Shown here in pieces: positions 17,086 through 26,415 of a DNA stretch of 64,000 nt. Position 1 is the first letter of the stretch. Each line of letters opens with the position of its first letter. The stretch is from Actinocrispum wychmicini (GTDB lineage Bacteria > Actinomycetota > Actinomycetes > Mycobacteriales > Pseudonocardiaceae). The stretch is taken from the NCBI RefSeq assembly GCF_004345645.1, contig NZ_SLWS01000009.1:430248-494247 (forward strand), read 5' to 3'. The translations under genes were made by a program, and so were the position numbers. Under the pieces are notes generated by a model. The model was given only the letters and a program-made list of their open reading frames with translations, ran no database searches and had not been told where the DNA came from.

Positions 17086-19904
17086 CACCCTGCCTCCAGG
17101 ACTCGGTCGAGCGCCTCCGTGAGCTCGTCCGCGTGTGCCCTGGTGAAGGTCAGCGGGGGTTTGAGCTTGAGGACGTTCCACGCCGGACCGGTCGGATACA
17201 CCAGCACGCCTTCCTCCTTCAACCGCTCGCAGACAGTCAACGTCTCCGCGCTGGCCGGCTCTTTCGTGACGCGGTTCGTCACCAGTTCGACGCCGCTGTA
17301 GAGCCCCTGGCCGCGTACGTCGCCGATCAGGTCGTGTCGGTCGGCCAACTCGCCGAGCCGGTCCCGCAGGTACTGCCCTACCGTGAACGCGTTGTGCTGC
17401 AAGCGTTCCTCGTCCACCACGCGGAGCACTTCCAGGCCGACCGCGCAGGCGACCGGGTTGCCGCCGTACGTGGAGAAGAACCGGCCGGCGCGGTCGAAGG
17501 CCTCGGAGATCTCCCGGGTGGTGACCAGCGCCGCCACCGGGAACCCGTTGCCCATGGCCTTGCCCATGGTGACGAAGTCCGGCACCACACCCTGGGTCTG
17601 GAACCCCCAGAACGCCTCGCCGAGGCGGCCGAAACCCACCTGCACCTCGTCGGCGATGGTGAACGCGCCGTGCTGCCGTGCCGCGGTGTGGATCGGTGCG
17701 AGGTATCCGGGCGGCAGCACGATTTGCCCCGCACCGGCCAGCAACGACTCGTACAGGAACGCCGCCGGCGCACGGCCGTCCGCTGCGAGCCGGTCGAAGG
17801 TGTCGGTGACGTGACTGGCGTACTTCGCGCCCGCCTGCGGGTCTTCGTGGCCGTAGTCGCCGCGGTAGCGGTCCGGCACGGGTGTCGGATGGGTGGTTTC
17901 CGGCTTGCCGTAATGCTTGTAGCGGGACGGGCTCACGTCGGCGACCGTCGCGGTGTAGCCGTGGTACGCGTCTTCGATGATCACCACGTCGTCCCGGCCG
18001 GACAGGTACCGTGCCATGCGCAACGCCAAGTCGTTGGCCTCGCTGCCGGAGTTGACAAAGTACACAACGTCCAACCCATCGGGCAGCGTCGCGGTCAATG
18101 CCTCTGTGTACTCAGTCAACACGTTGTACACAAACCGGCTGTTCGTGTTGAGGCGACTAAGTTGCCGGGCAGCGGCGGTGACAACCCTGTTGTGGCCATG
18201 GCCGAGCAATGTGACATTGTTCAACGCGTCCAGGTAGCCGCGGCCGTACTCGTCGTAGAACCGGCAACCCTTGGCCCGCACCATGGTGACCGGCTCGCTG
18301 AAATACGTCGGATGGGAATGCGGCAGGTGCCGTTCCCGAGCTTTCAGCGTGCTCTCGGTGACCGACCGCCACGCCGAGCCGAGCAGCGGAGTAGGGTCAG
18401 CCAGGAGTGCTTGCCAGACCGGAGCTTCCTCGGGGCCGACCGACTCGGGCAGCCACCCAGCGGCGGGCACGACGGACACCCGCACGGTCAGCCGCCCGTC
18501 CGCGCCGACCACCCCGATACGTTGCCCTTCCGCCACTTCCCCAGCGACCGAAGTGGACAGTCCGGTGTAGATGGTCCAGAACCGCACTCCCGGCGCCGGC
18601 TCGTGCCGAAGCACCAAGTCGGCGCCGACCTCCGCGGTGCCCGCGAGCGGCGCCGACACCGGTGTTCCCGGGTCCGCGAACACGTCGACGCCGGTCCGCA
18701 GGGCGCCACCGGAGGCGAACCGAGGCTCGCCGTACCGACCGACGGCCGGCCGGGCGGCGAGGATCGCCGACGATTCCGCTGCCAGCAGCGCGGCCGAGTC
18801 GCCCGGGTCGGCGTCGTCGAACACCGCACTGCCCGCCGAGAGGTCCAACTGTCCGAAGTGTCCGTCCACAACAGACGAAGCAGCAGCCGTTGCGAGCCAG
18901 TCGGTGACAACCGCGGTGTTGCGATGCGCGGGAAAGCCACAGGCGTGCCGAAGCGTGGCCGTACCGACGTCGGCCGGAATCGCGGCCAACGATCGCACAA
19001 GGTCTGCCGCAGCAGGCGATCGGTGGCGCGGATCGCCGTGCTCACGTCCCGCGGCCAAGCGGGCGGTGGTAGCGGCGACCGTCGCCGCGCGGATCGCCAC
19101 CAGCGGATACAGCAGATCCACCTCGGCCGAGGTCAGCGGGCACACGCGGTGATAAGCGGCGGTCAGCGCTGCGGCCACCCGCAACGGGTCGGGCTGGCCG
19201 CGCATCGTGCTGGCGCACAGGACGGCCAGGTCGGTGACCCGAGCGGCGATCTGGGCGTCGCCGAAGTCGATCACCCCGACCACCCGCCGCCGCGGCCCGG
19301 GACCGACCAGCAGGTTGAAGGCGTTCAGGTCGTGGTGGACGACCTGCTGTGGCAGGGTGGGCAGCCGATCCAGCAGGGGCAGGAACTCGGCGGCCACATC
19401 CGACGAGGCCAGCACTGTGCGAGCGTGCGGGAACTCCCAGTAGTGGGCCGGAGGTGGCTGCGGGTGCTGCCAGGACGCGGTCGCGGCGGCCAGCCGACCG
19501 GCCGTCTCGCCGATGTCCGCGTACAGTTCCGCGCTCCGACGGCCCGCTTCGGCCAGTGGAGTGCCAGGCAGCCAGGTGAGCAGGCGCGCGACCAGGTCGG
19601 GCCGGGACGGGACAGCGATCACGTCACCGACCACTCTGGGCACCGGCAGGTCCGGCGCGGCCGACGCCAGGTGCCGCAGCAGTGCGTTCTGGAACCGCAC
19701 CGCCACCAGGTCGTCGGCCGAACACACCTTGAGCACGTACGAATTGTCGACTCGTATGTTCTGGTCGGTCTCCCCGGCGAGCGGCCGGGTATCCACAGCG
19801 GACACTCCGAAGCCGTTGTGCAGCAAATCCCTTAGCTCGGAATCGCTGAGCCGAGGTACGCCCGCGGTGATCCGCCGGTACCGTTCGTCGGTGGCCGGCG
19901 TCAT
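17082..19904 (-). CDS. Amino-alcohol kinase / M23-like / class III aminotransferase (phospho-lyase) fusion
   Basis: A 940-residue three-part protein. Residues about 1-330 are an aminoglycoside phosphotransferase/hydroxylysine-kinase-like domain (HHDLNAFNLLVG catalytic loop, VIDFGDA metal site). Residues about 370-500 resemble an M23 peptidase fold, but the zinc ligands appear absent (GVDVF for HLGIDLF, TIYTGLS for YGHLS, no HLH). Residues about 510-940 are a class III PLP enzyme with lysine in TMGKAMGNGFPVAAL. Kinase plus class III homologues are known as hydroxylysine or ethanolamine phosphate phospho-lyases: the amino alcohol is phosphorylated and then eliminated to an aldehyde, ammonia and phosphate. 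The chosen ATG overlaps the binding-protein stop as ATGA; ATG 19916 is an alternative start. Confidence 0.82.
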   Translation of the reverse strand: MTPATDERYRRITAGVPRLSDSELRDLLHNGFGVSAVDTRPLAGETDQNIRVDNSYVLKVCSADDLVAVRFQNALLRHLASAAPDLPVPRVVGDVIAVPSRPDLVARLLTWLPGTPLAEAGRRSAELYADIGETAGRLAAATASWQHPQPPPAHYWEFPHARTVLASSDVAAEFLPLLDRLPTLPQQVVHHDLNAFNLLVGPGPRRRVVGVIDFGDAQIAARVTDLAVLCASTMRGQPDPLRVAAALTAAYHRVCPLTSAEVDLLYPLVAIRAATVAATTARLAAGREHGDPRHRSPAAADLVRSLAAIPADVGTATLRHACGFPAHRNTAVVTDWLATAAASSVVDGHFGQLDLSAGSAVFDDADPGDSAALLAAESSAILAARPAVGRYGEPRFASGGALRTGVDVFADPGTPVSAPLAGTAEVGADLVLRHEPAPGVRFWTIYTGLSTSVAGEVAEGQRIGVVGADGRLTVRVSVVPAAGWLPESVGPEEAPVWQALLADPTPLLGSAWRSVTESTLKARERHLPHSHPTYFSEPVTMVRAKGCRFYDEYGRGYLDALNNVTLLGHGHNRVVTAAARQLSRLNTNSRFVYNVLTEYTEALTATLPDGLDVVYFVNSGSEANDLALRMARYLSGRDDVVIIEDAYHGYTATVADVSPSRYKHYGKPETTHPTPVPDRYRGDYGHEDPQAGAKYASHVTDTFDRLAADGRAPAAFLYESLLAGAGQIVLPPGYLAPIHTAARQHGAFTIADEVQVGFGRLGEAFWGFQTQGVVPDFVTMGKAMGNGFPVAALVTTREISEAFDRAGRFFSTYGGNPVACAVGLEVLRVVDEERLQHNAFTVGQYLRDRLGELADRHDLIGDVRGQGLYSGVELVTNRVTKEPASAETLTVCERLKEEGVLVYPTGPAWNVLKLKPPLTFTRAHADELTEALDRVLEAGW

Positions 19905-20932
19905 CCTGTCTGCCATGTCGTCCATGCTTGCACGGTCTTGCTGTAGTTGGCGGTCCACCAGTCCGCGTTGATGAACACCTGGTCCGCCGCGTGGTCCGGG
20001 CCGAGCACGTCGACCTGCCGTTGCAGATCGTTCCGAACGGGCTTGGAGGAGGTGTTGGGGGAGCCGGCCGCGGACAGTTCGGCGAACCGCGCGCCTTGTT
20101 CCGACCCGGAAGCGAACTTGATCAGGTCCACCGCCGCGTCCTTGTTCTTGCTCCCCTTGGGCACGACGAGCACGTCCCAGGTCACCGGAACCTTGGTGGG
20201 CACCCGTTTCCACTGGGTACCGCCGGCCTTCAGGGTGGAGTACGCGCGGGCGCTGACCACCAACGCCATGTCTGCCTGGTTGTCCACCATGACCTGCTGC
20301 TGTTGGCCGTATGTCTGCGCCAGCGTCAGGTTGCTGCGGATCCGGTCATACACCTTCAACGCCCGGGGCACGTCCATCGGGTAGAGCTTGTCGGGGGCCA
20401 CGCCATCGCCCAGCAGCGCGGCCTCCAACTGGCCGATGGACGGATCCTTGGCGTACAACACCCGCTTGCCGGGGAACTTCACCGGGTCGAAGAAGTCCGC
20501 GAGCCCGGTCGGCGGATTGGCGCCGTACGTCTTCTCGTTGTACATCAACATCAAGCCGAACAACGCCGTCGGCACGCCACAGTCGGACAGCGTGCCCGGC
20601 GGGAAGTTGTTCTTCAGGTCGCCGACGTCGATCTTCTCCAGCAAGGTGCCGCAGTTCTCGCGCGCCATGAACGCGTCGGTGTCCACGACGTCCCAGGTGA
20701 CCCGGCCGGCCTCCACCATCGCGCGCAGCTTGGCGTTGTCCGACGGCCCGTCCAGGACGACCTTCACCCCGGACTGCTTCTGGTACGGCTCCAGGAATCC
20801 CTGCTGCTGCCCGTCCTGGTAGGCCCCCTTGCCGTACGACACGAACGTCAGCGACTTGCCGCTGTCCCCGCCAGTGCTGCACGACGCGACTAACACCGCC
20901 ACCGCGGCCATGCTCAATCCACTTCGACGCAC
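19901..20932 (-). CDS. ABC transporter substrate-binding lipoprotein (polyamine type)
   Basis: A 343-residue protein with a lipoprotein signal (hydrophobic stretch ending in VASCSTG; Cys18 would be lipidated). The body resembles PotD/SBP_bac_8 binding proteins, for example SLTFVSYGKGAYQDGQ, WDVVDTDAF and LMLMYNEKTYG. It should present a cationic amine or small organic ligand to the two permeases encoded just upstream. It starts at GTG 20932, overlapping the ATPase gene by 19 bases, and ends in an ATGA overlap with the kinase fusion. The ligand itself cannot be read from sequence; polyamine or amino alcohol is inferred from the neighbours. Confidence 0.85.
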   Translation of the reverse strand: MRRSGLSMAAVAVLVASCSTGGDSGKSLTFVSYGKGAYQDGQQQGFLEPYQKQSGVKVVLDGPSDNAKLRAMVEAGRVTWDVVDTDAFMARENCGTLLEKIDVGDLKNNFPPGTLSDCGVPTALFGLMLMYNEKTYGANPPTGLADFFDPVKFPGKRVLYAKDPSIGQLEAALLGDGVAPDKLYPMDVPRALKVYDRIRSNLTLAQTYGQQQQVMVDNQADMALVVSARAYSTLKAGGTQWKRVPTKVPVTWDVLVVPKGSKNKDAAVDLIKFASGSEQGARFAELSAAGSPNTSSKPVRNDLQRQVDVLGPDHAADQVFINADWWTANYSKTVQAWTTWQTG

Positions 20933-21948
20933 GGTTCACTCTCCTGATCAAGGGCCACCTGATGACTCGGGCTCCAACTGACCACCACCGACTCGCCGGG
21001 CAGGGCCGGCAGCACGGCGCCGGCCAGCCGCATCGCGGACCCTTCGGTGCCGTCGGCGAACCGCAGTCCGATCCGGTGGTGGTTGCCGACGTAGACGACC
21101 TCGGTCACGACGGCCTTTCGGCGCTGGCAGGCGTCGGGCACGGTGTCCGGATCGGCGTGCAGGTCCAGCCGCTCCGGCCGGACGACGATCGCTTGGCCGT
21201 CGTCGGCGAACACATTGGACTCGCCGAGGAACTGGGCCACGAACAACGTACTCGGCCGCTCGTACAGCTCGTCCGGGGTGCCGACCTGTTCGACCCGGCC
21301 GTTGTTGAACACGGCGATCCGGTCGGACAGGGTCAGCGCCTCCTCCTGGTCGTGGGTGACGAACAGGAACGTCATCCCCAGTTCCCGGTGCATCCGGGCG
21401 ATCTCCCTGCGGAGCTGGTCGCGCAGCTTTCGGTCCAGCGCGCCCAGCGGCTCGTCCATCAGCAGCGCGCGCGGCTGGTACACCACGGCACGCGCCAGTG
21501 CCACCCGCTGCTGCTGGCCGCCGGACAGCTGGCGCGGCAGCCGGTCGGCGAAGTCGGACAGCCCGACCAGTTCCAACGCGTCCCGCACCCTGGTCTCGAT
21601 CTCCGGCTTGGGCACCGACCGTTGCTGCAACGGGAACGCCACGTTCTTGGCCGCGGTCAGGTGCGGGAACAGCGCGTACTGCTGGAACACCACGCCGAGG
21701 TCCCGCTTGTGCGGCTTGAGCCGGCTGATGTCCTTGCCGTCGATACAGATCGAGCCGCTGGTCAGCGGCACGAAGCCGGCGATCATGGACAGGGTGGTGG
21801 TCTTGCCGGAGCCGGACGGGCCGAGGAACGTCATGAACTCCCCCGGCGCGATGTCCAACGACACGTCGTCGACCGCCGGCCGGTGCAGTCCGGCGAACAC
21901 TTTGGACACTCCGTTGATCCGGATCCCGTGGCTGGCATTGGTGTTCAT
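20914..21948 (-). CDS. ABC transporter ATP-binding protein (PotA-like)
   Basis: A 344-residue ATPase with Walker A GPSGSGKTT, Q-loop FQQYALFPHLT, ABC signature LSGGQQQR, Walker B ALLMDEPLGALD and the switch histidine in VTHDQ. The C-terminal TOBE-type region (VRPERLDL) is typical of the PotA/FbpC/MalK group of importers. It overlaps the permease gene stop as ATGA (21945-21948), fixing the start. It energises uptake through the two membrane permeases encoded upstream. Confidence 0.93.
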   Translation of the reverse strand: MNTNASHGIRINGVSKVFAGLHRPAVDDVSLDIAPGEFMTFLGPSGSGKTTTLSMIAGFVPLTSGSICIDGKDISRLKPHKRDLGVVFQQYALFPHLTAAKNVAFPLQQRSVPKPEIETRVRDALELVGLSDFADRLPRQLSGGQQQRVALARAVVYQPRALLMDEPLGALDRKLRDQLRREIARMHRELGMTFLFVTHDQEEALTLSDRIAVFNNGRVEQVGTPDELYERPSTLFVAQFLGESNVFADDGQAIVVRPERLDLHADPDTVPDACQRRKAVVTEVVYVGNHHRIGLRFADGTEGSAMRLAGAVLPALPGESVVVSWSPSHQVALDQESEPCVEVD

Positions 21949-22736
21949 GGTTCACTCCGACGACGGCGGCGGATCAGTTGCGGCAGCAGCAGGGCCACCG
22001 TGGTGACCACCACGATCAGGCTGGACGCGGCGGCGATGGTCGGGTCGATCTCCAGCGTGATCGAGTCGTACATCTGGACGGGCAGCGTGCGGATCTCCGG
22101 TGTCTGCAGGAACAGCGCGATCACCACTTCGTCAAGGGACGTGACGAACGCGAACACGAAGCCGGACGCGATCCCGGGAGCCAGCAGCGGCAACGTGATC
22201 CGCCGCAGCGTGGTCCACCCGGACGCGCCCAGGCTGGCGGCGGCGGTCTCGACGGTCCGGTCGTAGCCGGCCAGGCTGGCCGACACGGATGTGACCACAA
22301 ACGGCACCGCCAACACGGTGTGCGCCAACACGAATCCGAGCAGTGTGCCGTTGAGGTGCCAACGCAGGAACGTGCCGTAGACGGCGACCGCGACCACGAT
22401 CCCCGGCACGATCATCGGCGCCATCATGGCCGACCGCAGCAGTTCCCGGCCGGGGAACCGGCCCCGGTCCAGCCCGATCGCCGCGCCCACGCCGATCACG
22501 GTCGCGATCACGGCGGTCAGCAACCCCGCCTGCACCGAGGTGACCAAAGAGGACATCCACTGCGACGACGAGAAGAACTCCTCGTACCACCGCACGGACC
22601 ATTGGCGCGGCGGGAACTCGAAGGTCTGGCCGGCGCCGAAGCTCATCGGGATGACCACCAGGGTCGGCGCGAGCAGCAACAACGCCACCGCGGTCACCCA
22701 CAGCCGAAGACCCCATCCGATCCGCTGGCTACGCAC
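21945..22736 (-). CDS. ABC transporter permease (PotC-like)
   Basis: A 263-residue integral membrane protein with about six helices. The EAA-type cytoplasmic loop reads AAASLGASGWTTLRRITLPLLAPGI, the contact site for the ATPase. The family is the second permease of spermidine/putrescine-type importers. It starts at GTG 22736, overlapping the first permease gene by 8 bases (GTGCGTAG), and ends in ATGA with the ATPase gene. Confidence 0.9.
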   Translation of the reverse strand: MRSQRIGWGLRLWVTAVALLLLAPTLVVIPMSFGAGQTFEFPPRQWSVRWYEEFFSSSQWMSSLVTSVQAGLLTAVIATVIGVGAAIGLDRGRFPGRELLRSAMMAPMIVPGIVVAVAVYGTFLRWHLNGTLLGFVLAHTVLAVPFVVTSVSASLAGYDRTVETAAASLGASGWTTLRRITLPLLAPGIASGFVFAFVTSLDEVVIALFLQTPEIRTLPVQMYDSITLEIDPTIAAASSLIVVVTTVALLLPQLIRRRRRSEP

Positions 22737-23601
22737 GGTCCACCGCCTGGTTCAGCGCCGTGGTCGGCCGGGCGACGCGGCTCACCGCGAACAGCACGAT
22801 CAGGGTGACCACCAGCAGGACCGTGCCGAGCGCGCCCGCGCCGGGGAAGTCCAGCAGGGTGCCGACCCTGGTCTGGATGACCTGCGACACCAACGACTGC
22901 TGTGGCGTCCCCAGCAGTGCCGGGGTGACGAAGAACCCGAGGGTCACGATGAACACCAGGCTGAACCCGGACACCACGCCCGGCAGCGACAGCGGAACGT
23001 ACACCCGGGCGAACGCCTTCGGCCGGGACGCGCCGAGGCTGGTAGCCGCGTCCATCAGCCTTGTGTCGATCGAACTCATGGTGCTGTACAACGGCAACAC
23101 CATGAACGGCAGCATCACCTGGACCATGGCCACGGTCACCCCGGTGACGCTGCCCAGCAGCACCACACCGTCGATGCCGATGGCCGCGAAGAACCGGTCG
23201 ATCAGCCCGCCGCGCTGCTCCAGCAGGTACCACGCGAAGTTCCGGGCCATCACCGACGTCCAGAACGGCAGCAGCACCAAAACAGAGAGCACTGCTCTCG
23301 AACGGCGGGACACCCGAGTCATCGCGAACGCGTACGGATACGCGATGACGAGCGTCACCAGGGCCACGATCAGGCCCGTACGCAGGGTACGCAGCAGCAC
23401 GGTGACCGAGACGCCGTCGGTGAACAACGCCCCGTAGTTGCCCAGCCCGGCGGTCGGCTCGGTGAAGCTGCTCCAGACGATGGTGGCCAACGGGTAGAAG
23501 AAGAACACCAGCAGCACCGCGACCGCGGGCAGCAGCATCCACCCGGTCGGCCGGCGTTTCGCGGCGCGCGCCTCAGGGGCCGGGACGGCGATCGCGGTCA
23601 C
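22729..23601 (-). CDS. ABC transporter permease (PotB-like)
   Basis: A 290-residue membrane protein with about six helices and the EAA loop DAATSLGASRPKAFARVYVPLSLPGV. It belongs to the first permease type of spermidine/putrescine importers, with a longer N-terminus before helix 1. The GTG start at 23601 overlaps the aminotransferase stop (GTGA), so it is coupled to the enzymes upstream. It pairs with the PotC-like permease. Confidence 0.9.
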   Translation of the reverse strand: MTAIAVPAPEARAAKRRPTGWMLLPAVAVLLVFFFYPLATIVWSSFTEPTAGLGNYGALFTDGVSVTVLLRTLRTGLIVALVTLVIAYPYAFAMTRVSRRSRAVLSVLVLLPFWTSVMARNFAWYLLEQRGGLIDRFFAAIGIDGVVLLGSVTGVTVAMVQVMLPFMVLPLYSTMSSIDTRLMDAATSLGASRPKAFARVYVPLSLPGVVSGFSLVFIVTLGFFVTPALLGTPQQSLVSQVIQTRVGTLLDFPGAGALGTVLLVVTLIVLFAVSRVARPTTALNQAVDRA

Positions 23602-24863
23602 CCTGGGTCACCGATTGCCCGCACGTGCTTGGACACCACGCGAACCAGGGTGTCGGCCTGGTCGTCGGTGATCACCAACGGCGGCGACAGCACGATGTTG
23701 TTGCCGGCGGCCCGCACGATCAGCCCGTCCGCCCGTGCGCCGGCCTGCACGCTCGCGGCGTCGCGGTCCAACTCGATGCCGAGCATCAGACCGACGCCAC
23801 GCACCTCCCGGACGTGATCCAGTTCGGACAGTGGCATGAGGCCGTCCAGAATCCGGACACCGAGCACCTTGGCTCGCGCCAACAGGTCTTCCCGTTCCAG
23901 GATGTCCAAATTGGCCAGTGCGACCGCGGCGCCCACCGGATGCCCGTTGTACGTGAAGCCGTGTGAGAACATCGCCCCGTCGGCCAACTCCAGCACCCGC
24001 CGGCCGATCAGCACCGCGCCCATCGGGATGTACCCGCTGGAGATGCCCTTGGCGGTGACGATCATGTCCGGCTCGATCCCGTAGTACTCGGCGGCGAACC
24101 AGTGCCCGACCCGGCCGAACGCGGTCACGATCTCGTCCAGAATGAAGAGAATGTCGTTGCGCCGTAGGACTTCCTGCACCCGTGGCCAGTAGTCGGGCGG
24201 CGGCGGGACCATGCCGCCCACGCCGAGCACCGGCTCGCCGATGAACGCCGCGATCCGGTCCGCGCCCAGTTCGGCGATCCGGGCCTCCAGTTCGGCGACC
24301 AGTGTGTCGGTGTCGTGTTCGAGGGCGTGCGGCTTGCCGAGGAACTCGACGTCCGGCAGCAGCGGCCCGAATCCCTGACGGAGCCGATCGATGCCGGTCG
24401 CCGACAGCGAGCCGCCGCCCATCCCGTGGTAGCCGGCGGTGCGGGCGAGGATCACGGTCCGCTCCGGCCGGCCGGCGTGGTACTGGGCCAGCCGGGCCAG
24501 CTTGATCGCGGTCTCGTTGCCCTCGGAGCCGCCGTTGGTGAAGAACACCTTCTCGATGCCGGCCGGGGCCAACCGCAGCAGCCGCTCGGCCAGCCGGATC
24601 GCCGGTTCGTTGGAGTAGTCGTTGAAGGACGAGAAGAACTCCAGCCGCCGGATCTGCGCGGCCGCGGCGGCGGCGAGTTCCGGCCGCCCGTGCCCGACCG
24701 GGCACTGCCACAGTCCACATGTGCCATCCACATAGGACTTCCCGTCGACGTCCCACAGGACGGCGCCGGCGCCGCGGGCGAAGATCACCGGGCGGTCGGG
24801 CGCGCCGATCGTGGTGTGCGGGTGGATGATGCCGGCCATGTCCAGCTCGGCGAGTGTGCTCAT
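23598..24863 (-). CDS. Class III aminotransferase (omega-amine / putrescine type)
   Basis: About 421 residues from ATG 24863, preceded by GAGGACGG; an alternative GTG at 24875 overlaps the preceding stop as GTGA. Features of omega-transaminases: FFTNGGSEGNETAIKLAR, AGYHGMG, the Asp in FILDEIVTAFGRVG and the PLP lysine in TAKGISSGYIPMGAV. Such enzymes convert a terminal amine to an aldehyde using pyruvate or 2-oxoglutarate. The next gene upstream encodes an aldehyde dehydrogenase that would oxidise the product. This pair plus the importer indicates amine catabolism, for example of putrescine or a related diamine. Confidence 0.88.
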   Translation of the reverse strand: MSTLAELDMAGIIHPHTTIGAPDRPVIFARGAGAVLWDVDGKSYVDGTCGLWQCPVGHGRPELAAAAAAQIRRLEFFSSFNDYSNEPAIRLAERLLRLAPAGIEKVFFTNGGSEGNETAIKLARLAQYHAGRPERTVILARTAGYHGMGGGSLSATGIDRLRQGFGPLLPDVEFLGKPHALEHDTDTLVAELEARIAELGADRIAAFIGEPVLGVGGMVPPPPDYWPRVQEVLRRNDILFILDEIVTAFGRVGHWFAAEYYGIEPDMIVTAKGISSGYIPMGAVLIGRRVLELADGAMFSHGFTYNGHPVGAAVALANLDILEREDLLARAKVLGVRILDGLMPLSELDHVREVRGVGLMLGIELDRDAASVQAGARADGLIVRAAGNNIVLSPPLVITDDQADTLVRVVSKHVRAIGDPG

Positions 24864-24871
24864 GTCCGTCC

Positions 24872-26296
24872 TCACAGCTTGATCGCGATCGCCTTGGTCT
24901 CCAGGAACGCCTCGATGCCCTCGGCGCCGCCCTCCCGTTCCTGCCCGCTGTCGCGCATCCCACCGAAGGGCAGCTCAGGCCGGACCGGTGCCGGGTCGTT
25001 CACTCCGATGACGCCGAAGTGCAGCCGGTCCATGGCCGTCCACAGAGTCCGGAGCTCCTGTCCGAAAAGGTACGCCGCCAGCCCGTAGTCTGTAGCGTTC
25101 GCCCTGGTCACGGCCTCGTCGGCGGTGTCGAACGAGTACACCGGGAGCACCGGGCCGAATGTCTCTTCACGACTGATCAGCATGCCGTCGTCAGCGCCGG
25201 TGAGCACGGTGGGCTCGTAGAAAGCACCCTTCAGGTCGGTCCAGCGCCGCCCTCCGGTGCGAACCACGGCGCCGCCCGCGACGGCGTCGGCGACGTGCCG
25301 CTCGACCTTGTCCAGCCCGGCCTGGTCGATCAACGGGCCGATGGACGTGCCCTCGGCGGCGCCGTGCCCGACCCGCAGGGCCGCGACCTTCTCGTCGATC
25401 AGCCCGAGCAGTTCGTCGTGCACGGATCGGTGCACGTAGAGCCGGTTGATCGCGATGCAGCTCTGGCCGGCGTTGAAGAACTTGGCCGTCACCACGCCGG
25501 CCGCCGCGGCGGCCAGGTCGGCGTCGGCGAACACGATGGCCGGTGAGTGCCCGCCCAGTTCCAGGGACGTCCGGCGCAGGTGGGCTCCGGTGCCGCGGAG
25601 CAGCCCGAGGCCGACCTCGGTGGAGCCGGTGAAACTCACCTTGCGCAGCCGTGGGTCGGCCAGCAGCGCCCCGGCCACCTCGGCCGGCCGGGAGGTGGTG
25701 ATCGACTGCAGCACCCCGGCCGGCAGTCCGGTCTCGTGCAGGATGCGCACGAGTTCGGTGGCGATCAACGGGGTCTGTTCGGCCGGCTTGACGATCAGCG
25801 GCGAGCCGGCGGCCAGTGCCAGGCCGATCTTGCGGACCAGCATGCTGGCCGGGAAGTTCCACGGGGAGATGGCCAGCGCCGGGCCGACCGGCGCCTTCAG
25901 CACCATGCCCGGCCCGTTCGGTCCGGGCGGCAGTACCCGGCCGCCCGCCCGCCGGGCCTCCTCAGCGCTCCACTCCAGCATCCGCGCGCTACCCAGCAGT
26001 TCGCCCCGCGCCTCGCCGAGCGGCTTGCCGTTCTCGCTGGTCAGCAGCGCGGCCAGGGCGTCAACCCGGGCCCGGATCTCGGCTGCCGCCCGCCGCAGGT
26101 AGCCGCCGCGTTCCTCGGCGGTCACGGCCCGCCACGAGTCGAACGCGGCGCAGGCCGCGTCGAGAGCGGCCATCGCGTCCTGGGCGTTGCCGTCCGTGAC
26201 CCGACCGACGGGTTCCAGCGTCGCCGGGTCGACGACCTCGAACTCGGCCGCTCCGGGCCGCCACTCCCCGTCGACCAACAACGAGTTCTCCGGCAT
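24872..26296 (-). CDS. NAD(P)-dependent aldehyde dehydrogenase (succinate-semialdehyde type)
   Basis: A 474-residue ALDH with the catalytic Glu in SLELGGHSP, the nucleophile Cys in FNAGQSCIAINR, the cofactor-binding segment SFTGSTEVG, and ISPWNFP near the middle. Length and motifs fit the GabD/succinate-semialdehyde dehydrogenase clade. It is the first gene of the leftward operon. A promoter-like TTGACA lies inside the upstream operator (26350-26366), with GACACT 17 bases further on. It would oxidise aldehydes made by the aminotransferase or the phospho-lyase. Confidence 0.9.
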   Translation of the reverse strand: MPENSLLVDGEWRPGAAEFEVVDPATLEPVGRVTDGNAQDAMAALDAACAAFDSWRAVTAEERGGYLRRAAAEIRARVDALAALLTSENGKPLGEARGELLGSARMLEWSAEEARRAGGRVLPPGPNGPGMVLKAPVGPALAISPWNFPASMLVRKIGLALAAGSPLIVKPAEQTPLIATELVRILHETGLPAGVLQSITTSRPAEVAGALLADPRLRKVSFTGSTEVGLGLLRGTGAHLRRTSLELGGHSPAIVFADADLAAAAAGVVTAKFFNAGQSCIAINRLYVHRSVHDELLGLIDEKVAALRVGHGAAEGTSIGPLIDQAGLDKVERHVADAVAGGAVVRTGGRRWTDLKGAFYEPTVLTGADDGMLISREETFGPVLPVYSFDTADEAVTRANATDYGLAAYLFGQELRTLWTAMDRLHFGVIGVNDPAPVRPELPFGGMRDSGQEREGGAEGIEAFLETKAIAIKL

Positions 26297-26349
26297 CGCC
26301 CTGCCCTTCGTCCATCAACGGCCCCTTGGCGGCATAGTGTCGGTCGCTC

Positions 26350-26366
26350 TGTTGTGATTGTCAACA
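26350..26366. promoter_or_regulatory. MarR-type operator 1 and leftward promoter
   Basis: TGTTGT-N5-TCAACA, a near-perfect 17-bp palindrome between the divergent aldehyde dehydrogenase and marR genes. Read on the minus strand it contains TTGACA followed, after 17 bases, by GACACT, a plausible -35/-10 pair for the leftward operon. A regulator bound here would cover the -35. The same half-sites and spacing recur at 26918-26934. Confidence 0.65.
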
Positions 26367-26415
26367 GATGGACCGACAGAACACGAAACTCGGCCGAGCG
26401 CCTACAGTGCACGGC

